NCBI GenBank assembly: GCA_019454045.1
Contig: SKCR01026796.1
Span: 62,001-126,000 of the forward strand
DNA: 64,000 nucleotides
Reading direction: 5' to 3'
DNA from: Zanthoxylum bungeanum
Taxonomy: Eukaryota > Streptophyta > Magnoliopsida > Sapindales > Rutaceae
Shown here: piece after piece, positions 59,105 to 64,000 of the stretch
Layout of the letters: the number at the start of each line of letters is the position of its first letter
Position numbering within the stretch: the stretch's first letter is position 1
Program-made: the position numbers and the translations under genes
The notes under the pieces: generated by a model
The model's input: the letters and a program-made list of their open reading frames with translations, nothing else
What the model was told of the DNA's origin: nothing
Database searches by the model: none

Positions 59105-59794
59105 CCCAATCAGGCGGCGAGTGAAACGACAAGAGTTAAAACAAAAAACGGCAAGAAACAGAGGGTAGAAGCCAAGCAAACTCAATGAGGCCGTTACTGG
59201 GAAGAAAGAGAGATGGATTTGAAAAAACCGAAGAGACCAATAAAGCGACACGACAACAACGCGGAGGATCGCCTTAAACTACGCCGTTTTAATCATCATC
59301 ACCATCACAATTCTCTCATTGGTGGATTCGCTTGCTGATCTCGAAAGTTCCATTACATATATTAATAAAATACACAAAAAAAGGACAAAGACGTGTTCAA
59401 ATTTCTTCACGTAATTGCTTTATATATATTTTTCATATTTTATTTTGTAGATAGAAATTCATTTTACTTGAATCCATTGATTTCCCATCTCTGAATTGTC
59501 AAGTCCTTGATGGGTTTTTCTGGGTTTTGTTTATTTTTGTCATTTCACCATCTGTTTTGGTGAAACATTAATTTTTTTTTTTAATTAAAACAAATGTTGA
59601 TTTTGCTTCAATGCTAAGGTGAATTATGCTTATTGAAGAATAATCTTTTTAGTGTATTTATTTGTTTTCACAAGTCTTGGCTGAATCTAAAAGTCAAGTA
59701 CTTTTTTTTCTTTCTTTGATTGAAAAATACACATAATTTTACATTTTATTGCTGAATTTATTACAGGGTCAGCAGTTGATAGGATTGATGTGCA
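59105..59794 (+). other. Promoter and 5' UTR region of the SUN gene
   Basis: 59110-59350 is the best-conserved part shared with copy A (34540-34780) and is probably first-exon and promoter DNA. A 5'-UTR intron is likely: TTTATTACAG at 59757-59766 is a good acceptor 28 bases before the ATG at 59795. The upstream ATG at 59788 opens a 7-codon uORF ending TAG at 59811. Donor not placed. Confidence 0.5.
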
Positions 59795-62700
59795 ATGCAG
59801 AGATCACGTAGAGCTCTTCTGCAAGAAGAGCTTTGGAGAAGACTATTGATGGAAGTAATCATCTGTACAAAGTTTCTCTATCTTTGGTTTTTGTTTTGTG
59901 GGGGCTTGTCTTCATTTTGAGCTTGTGGATGAGCCGCAGTGATGGCTATAGAGGTGATATTTTGATCAAAGTTTTTTTTCAAATTTTAATTGCATTAATT
60001 GCGAATTTGGTTTTGTTACTACTTTTCTGTATGCTTTAATGATTGGTCTTAATGCCTTGATTATCTAATGGAACTTCACCGAGTATTTGTTCTTGTTGCC
60101 CATGGTACATCTTAACATTTCCATAAAATGCATATAATATTTTTGGTTAAGATCTGGCATTGGGTACTATTAGAATTATAAGGACTTGGGGATGTATGAA
60201 TTTTAGGGAAAATGGGGTTGAACTCTGAACCTGATGCTGTCAATAGAAACATAGAACAGTGCCTCCACTTTGTTTTCAGAGCGCTAACTGATCCTGAGAG
60301 CACACTCTTCAACAAAAGGTTTAAAACAGAAGTGAAGAAAATGATGATAGGTCAAAAGAAAACGACCATTAATATGGTAAGATTAAGGATTATTACAGCA
60401 ACCCTAATTAATATAAATAAAGAGGACAATAATATAAGACTTTTTGCTCGATTCTTACTAGTTAATGATTCTGTGAGACTTCATTGTTTTTTTTTTTTTT
60501 AATGCCAGAGTTTTAGAGCTACGATCAAATGCATGAAAATTGTGAAGAAGATCCAACTTTAAACACATTGCTTGCATTTTGTTATGTAAAATACTTCATG
60601 GTGCTGTTTGGTTGTTTCATTTACTTTTATTTTGAGGCATAGCTTCTTCTTACTGGCTACTTTTTGTTTTTATGTTGCTGGATTTAGATGGATCTGCGGT
60701 ACTTCCTGGTGGAATATCAACGTGGGATGAAGCTAAGGTGGGACACAATGAGCATTCCGGCTGTTTAAATAAACATCTACATCAAGAAACTGGTTCTATC
60801 TATTCTAGTTCATGTTCAAATGTCGCTAATCAGGGAAGTTCCAGTGGCAAACTGCTTGGTTGTGAAGCAAACACAGCTTATGTGTCTGTTATTGAGCAAC
60901 CAGAGGTGGATACCTCGGATTCAGCTTCGATATCTGAGGGCAGGTCAACGAAGACTGACAGAATTCCTCGTGCTGTTCCAGTTGGTCTTGATGAATTCAA
61001 GAGCAGAGCATTCAGTTCTAGAAGTAAATCTGCAGCTGGTCAGCCTGGAAGTGTAATACAGAGGGTAGACCCTGGGGGTACAGAGTACAATTATGCTTCA
61101 GCTTCTAAGGGGGCAAAGGTTTTGTCTTATAACAAGGAAGCAAAAGGTGCCGTAAATATTTTAAGCAGAGACGAGGACAAGTACCTTCGAAACCCATGTT
61201 CTGCAGAAGAGAAATATGTTGTGATTGAACTTTCAGAAGAAACCTTGGTAGAGTCATTCGAAATAGCAAATTTTGAGCACCACTCTTCTAATTTAAGAGA
61301 ATTTGAGCTGCATGGAAGTTTAGTTTATCCAGCAGATGTGTGGGTCAAACTTGGAAATTTCACTGCTGCAAATGTGAAGCTTGCTCAGAGGTTTCGTCTT
61401 GACGAGCCAAAATGGGTAAGATATTTGAAGTTGAATCTTCTGAACCATTATGGTTCTGAATTTTATTGTACATTGAGTGTTCTTGAAGCATATGGAGTGG
61501 ATGCTGTTGAGCGAATGCTGGAGGATTTGATATCTGTTCAAGACAATGTGTTTGTACCTGAGAATGGGAGTGGTGAGCGAAAACCAACATCCTCTCCACA
61601 GGAGTCCTCACAGGGTGATGAATTTTATCAAAATTTGCATGAAGAGTTGGAATCTGATTCCTCTGGGGAAAAAATTGATGTGAATCGTGCAGTGACAAAA
61701 AGGAATGTGCCTGATCCTGTTGGAGAAGTTCGCCATCAAATTGGCAGGATGCCTGCAGACACTGTTCTTAAAATACTCATGCAGAAAGTCCGTTCCTTGG
61801 ACTTAAATTTATCCGTTCTGGAACGATATCTGGAAGAATTGAATTCTAGATATGGCAATATTTTTAAAGAGTTTGACGAAGATATGGGAGAGAAAGATAC
61901 ACTTTTGGAGAAGATCAGATCAGATATAAAGAATCTCCTCGACAGCCAGGAGACTTTTGTATGTGAATTTATTTCCTATTCAATGATTATGTTGTCTTTG
62001 TTCAGGCTCCTTCAACTCATTTGGTTATGTTTTCTTTTTCTTTGCAGGCTAAAGATGTTGATGATCTTAATTCTTGGAAATCCCTCGTTTCCTTGCAGTT
62101 GGAAACTCTGCTTAAGGACAATGCTGTTATCAGGTCCCTCTCATACTTTGATAATATGACCCTTAGACTTCCATAATATAGGTCTGCTGTGCACTAAAGT
62201 TCCCAAGGTTTAAAAAAATTTCCGAATTGGAAAGTATTGATTGATAGTTGAAATATACGGTGATATAGCATACATCATCTGTAAACTTCATCTCTCTCGT
62301 TTCCTTTTTCCTTTTTGAGGAGTGTATTTTGTCTTGTGACTGATGGTTTTGGGCAGTAGTACAGATTTCTACGGGTGAAGAAACTCTAGAAATTTAGTTA
62401 AGTATAAATGTGGTATTTTAATAAAACTTATGTTTGTTTTTTACGCAACACGGAAGAATGTGCAGTACAATCCCCAAAAGTCATGGGTTATTAGGTTATA
62501 TCCGGTTGTGTGTTGAGAAACCTGAGTATGTTCCTTTCTTTTCATTTATGTAATAAAAATTTAAAGGCCATGGAGTAGTGTCAGAAATTATTATTTTGCA
62601 CTCGTCTATTTCCTTGCTATCAGCAAGTTGGGAGTCTCCAAAGTTTTCCTTCTCGCTCTACCTTTTACTATCACTTGTTTGACAAGTGAAAAGTGATTGA

Positions 62701-63163
62701 AGGATAAATATGAGAAAGGAATCGAATGTGAGAAAAGTAGGAAAATAGTTGAATATATCAGTAGTATTACAATTGTTTGCAAGTTGGCTCTTTCTCCTGT
62801 AAATGCATGGATTTGAATATTCCTCGTGCTTTCTTTTAAATTTTTGCGACACTAGTAATTTCTTCGAGTCTGCATCTTTGAATTAGCAAATGCTGATAAT
62901 TGCCATTACTTTGCAGATTGAAGGTTGAAAAGGTTCAGGAGAATCAGGTATCAATGGAGAACAAGAGTATCATAGTGTTTCTAATATGCTTAATTTTTGG
63001 GATGTTGGCTCTTCTGAGGCTATTTGTAGATATTTTGTCGAGTGTTTATATGGCGATGAGCGAACAAACGACACAAAAGCCTGGGAAATTTTGTTCCATG
63101 AACTCATCCTGGCTTTTCTTACTAGTGAGTTATAGCATTATCATTTTAATATTATCATTATGA
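59795..63163 (+). CDS. SUN: Plant mid-SUN nuclear-envelope protein (SUN3/4/5 type)
   Basis: Coding exons: 59795-59953, 60688-61958, 62048-62133, 62917-63163, all with GT/AG borders (donors GTGATA, GTATGT, GTCCCT), about 587 residues. The start MQRSRRALL matches the family; then the frame must shift by one base near 59818 to reach [20 protein letters not shown] and the first membrane segment. The SUN domain lies at about 61053-61503 ([50 protein letters not shown]). A coiled-coil follows ([20 protein letters not shown]), then exon 4-5 and two C-terminal membrane segments ([37 protein letters not shown]). Mid-SUN proteins sit in the nuclear envelope and ER and help set nuclear shape in Arabidopsis. 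The apparent frameshift may be a real lesion or a sequencing error. Paralogue unresolved. Confidence 0.9.
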
Positions 63164-64000
63164 TTTTGATAGCATATTGTTGAGTTATTAAGGCTTCTGG
63201 TAATGGAATTTGAACAAAAGTTAAAAAGGGTTCTGGGATGAGATGAATGTTGACTTGTTAAATTATATTAATATCATGTTGTCATTCAAAGTTTCATATG
63301 ATTTAGTATAAGAGTTTGCTGGGTTCAAATAGTATTTAAATTTGGATCACGCATGTTTTAAAATTATATTTAAATTAATATTTAATAGCTACCGATGATA
63401 ATTAATAAAAAGTTTATTATAAATTTTATTTTGCACTGAATCCAAATTTCTATAAATAAAATGATAGGAAGGTAATATCTTTTTGATTTTAGAAATAATA
63501 GAAAAAAATGATTACCAAAAACACATTATACGGGAATAGAATTAAAAAGAAATTCTTATTTTTTCCCTACACGCGAATATCAAAATAAGCCTCAAAAGCC
63601 AAATTCACTACAACAATTAATTAAAAATTGATGTCACAATGACATTACAAGAAAAAAAAAAGCTAAAAACTAAATCCAAAATTGTAATTTACCATAAAAG
63701 GGCAATACCGTCCTTTCAGCAAGAAGAATTTATAATAATATAATTTTTTTCCAAAAAGGAAAACAAAAATGAGAAAGAAAAAAAATCGACATCATACATT
63801 GTCCAAGAACATTTTATGGTATTACGAATTCTTTTGATTTAAGGTCACTTTGTTATATAATATCTAGGTAGTCAATAAAAAATTTTATAATAAAAAATTA
63901 TTTAAAATGGAAAAAAAAAAAAAAGCAAATGAAATTAGGGACAGAACAAATAAGTCAAAAAAAAAAAAAACGATTTCATAATTCATACTAATCTGCGGCA
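63164..64000 (+). other. 3' UTR and AT-rich flank of the SUN gene
   Basis: No further ORF. Exact polyadenylation site unclear. Includes A-runs at 63650-63660, 63911-63924 and 63958-63970. Confidence 0.5.

Noticed and set aside
60212..60502. 96-codon ORF with a protein-like start ([16 protein letters not shown])
   Set aside because: Lies wholly inside the 734-base intron between two well-supported SUN exons and matches no SUN-family segment; likely chance.

Overview
The window is nuclear DNA of a flowering plant, most likely a eudicot. It is AT-rich, has long intergenic stretches and one spliced host gene, and is filled with nested plant transposons: Ty3/gypsy Tekay-type, Tat/Athila-type and Ogre-type elements, a Ty1/copia SIRE-type element, an L1 LINE, hAT, CACTA and a tRNA-derived SINE. 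There are no bacterial-style operons and no CRISPR array. All names come from reading the sequence; no database was searched.

Left part (1-22546): a stack of LTR retrotransposons. 1-4408 is a shrunken minus-strand Tekay-like element whose gag-pol is almost gone and which carries an unrecognised 318-codon ORF in antisense, with its own TATA box. It sits in an Ogre-type LTR (4409-15380). That LTR is split a second time by a 7.75-kb plus-strand Tat/Athila-like element (5918-13666; two 1812-bp LTRs; TSD ATGGA). This element carries a captured, intronless copy of a LONELY GUY (LOG, cytokinin-activating phosphoribohydrolase) gene and, after it, a piece of Ogre leader. 15381-22546 is a decayed minus-strand gypsy gag-pol, interrupted by a solo LTR (20384-21758, TSD GGTAC).

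Middle part (22547-35292): an L1 LINE remnant broken by a MITE-like hAT and by a hAT-inside-hAT pair; then an autonomous-type hAT with a damaged BED-finger transposase (29462-32415, TSD GTTACACC). This lies in a region (copy A) that repeats the upstream and 5' part of the host gene at the right end.

Right-centre (35293-53751): a SIRE-type copia element (minus strand, TSD ACAAA), left with its LTRs and a broken gag. Its pol is replaced by a truncated CACTA element and an Ogre-type element with an intact gag but no pol (39266-50627). A 1.2-kb hAT (TSD GTGTGATG) sits in the Ogre 5' LTR.

Right end (54480-64000): copy B of the duplicated flank, a tRNA-derived SINE, and the one clear host gene, a plant mid-SUN nuclear-envelope protein in about five exons (coding 59795-63163). 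Its first coding exon appears to carry a one-base frameshift.

The strongest leads are the LOG gene carried inside a young LTR retrotransposon, the antisense gene inside the Tekay derivative, and short palindromic motifs shared by LTRs of unrelated families.
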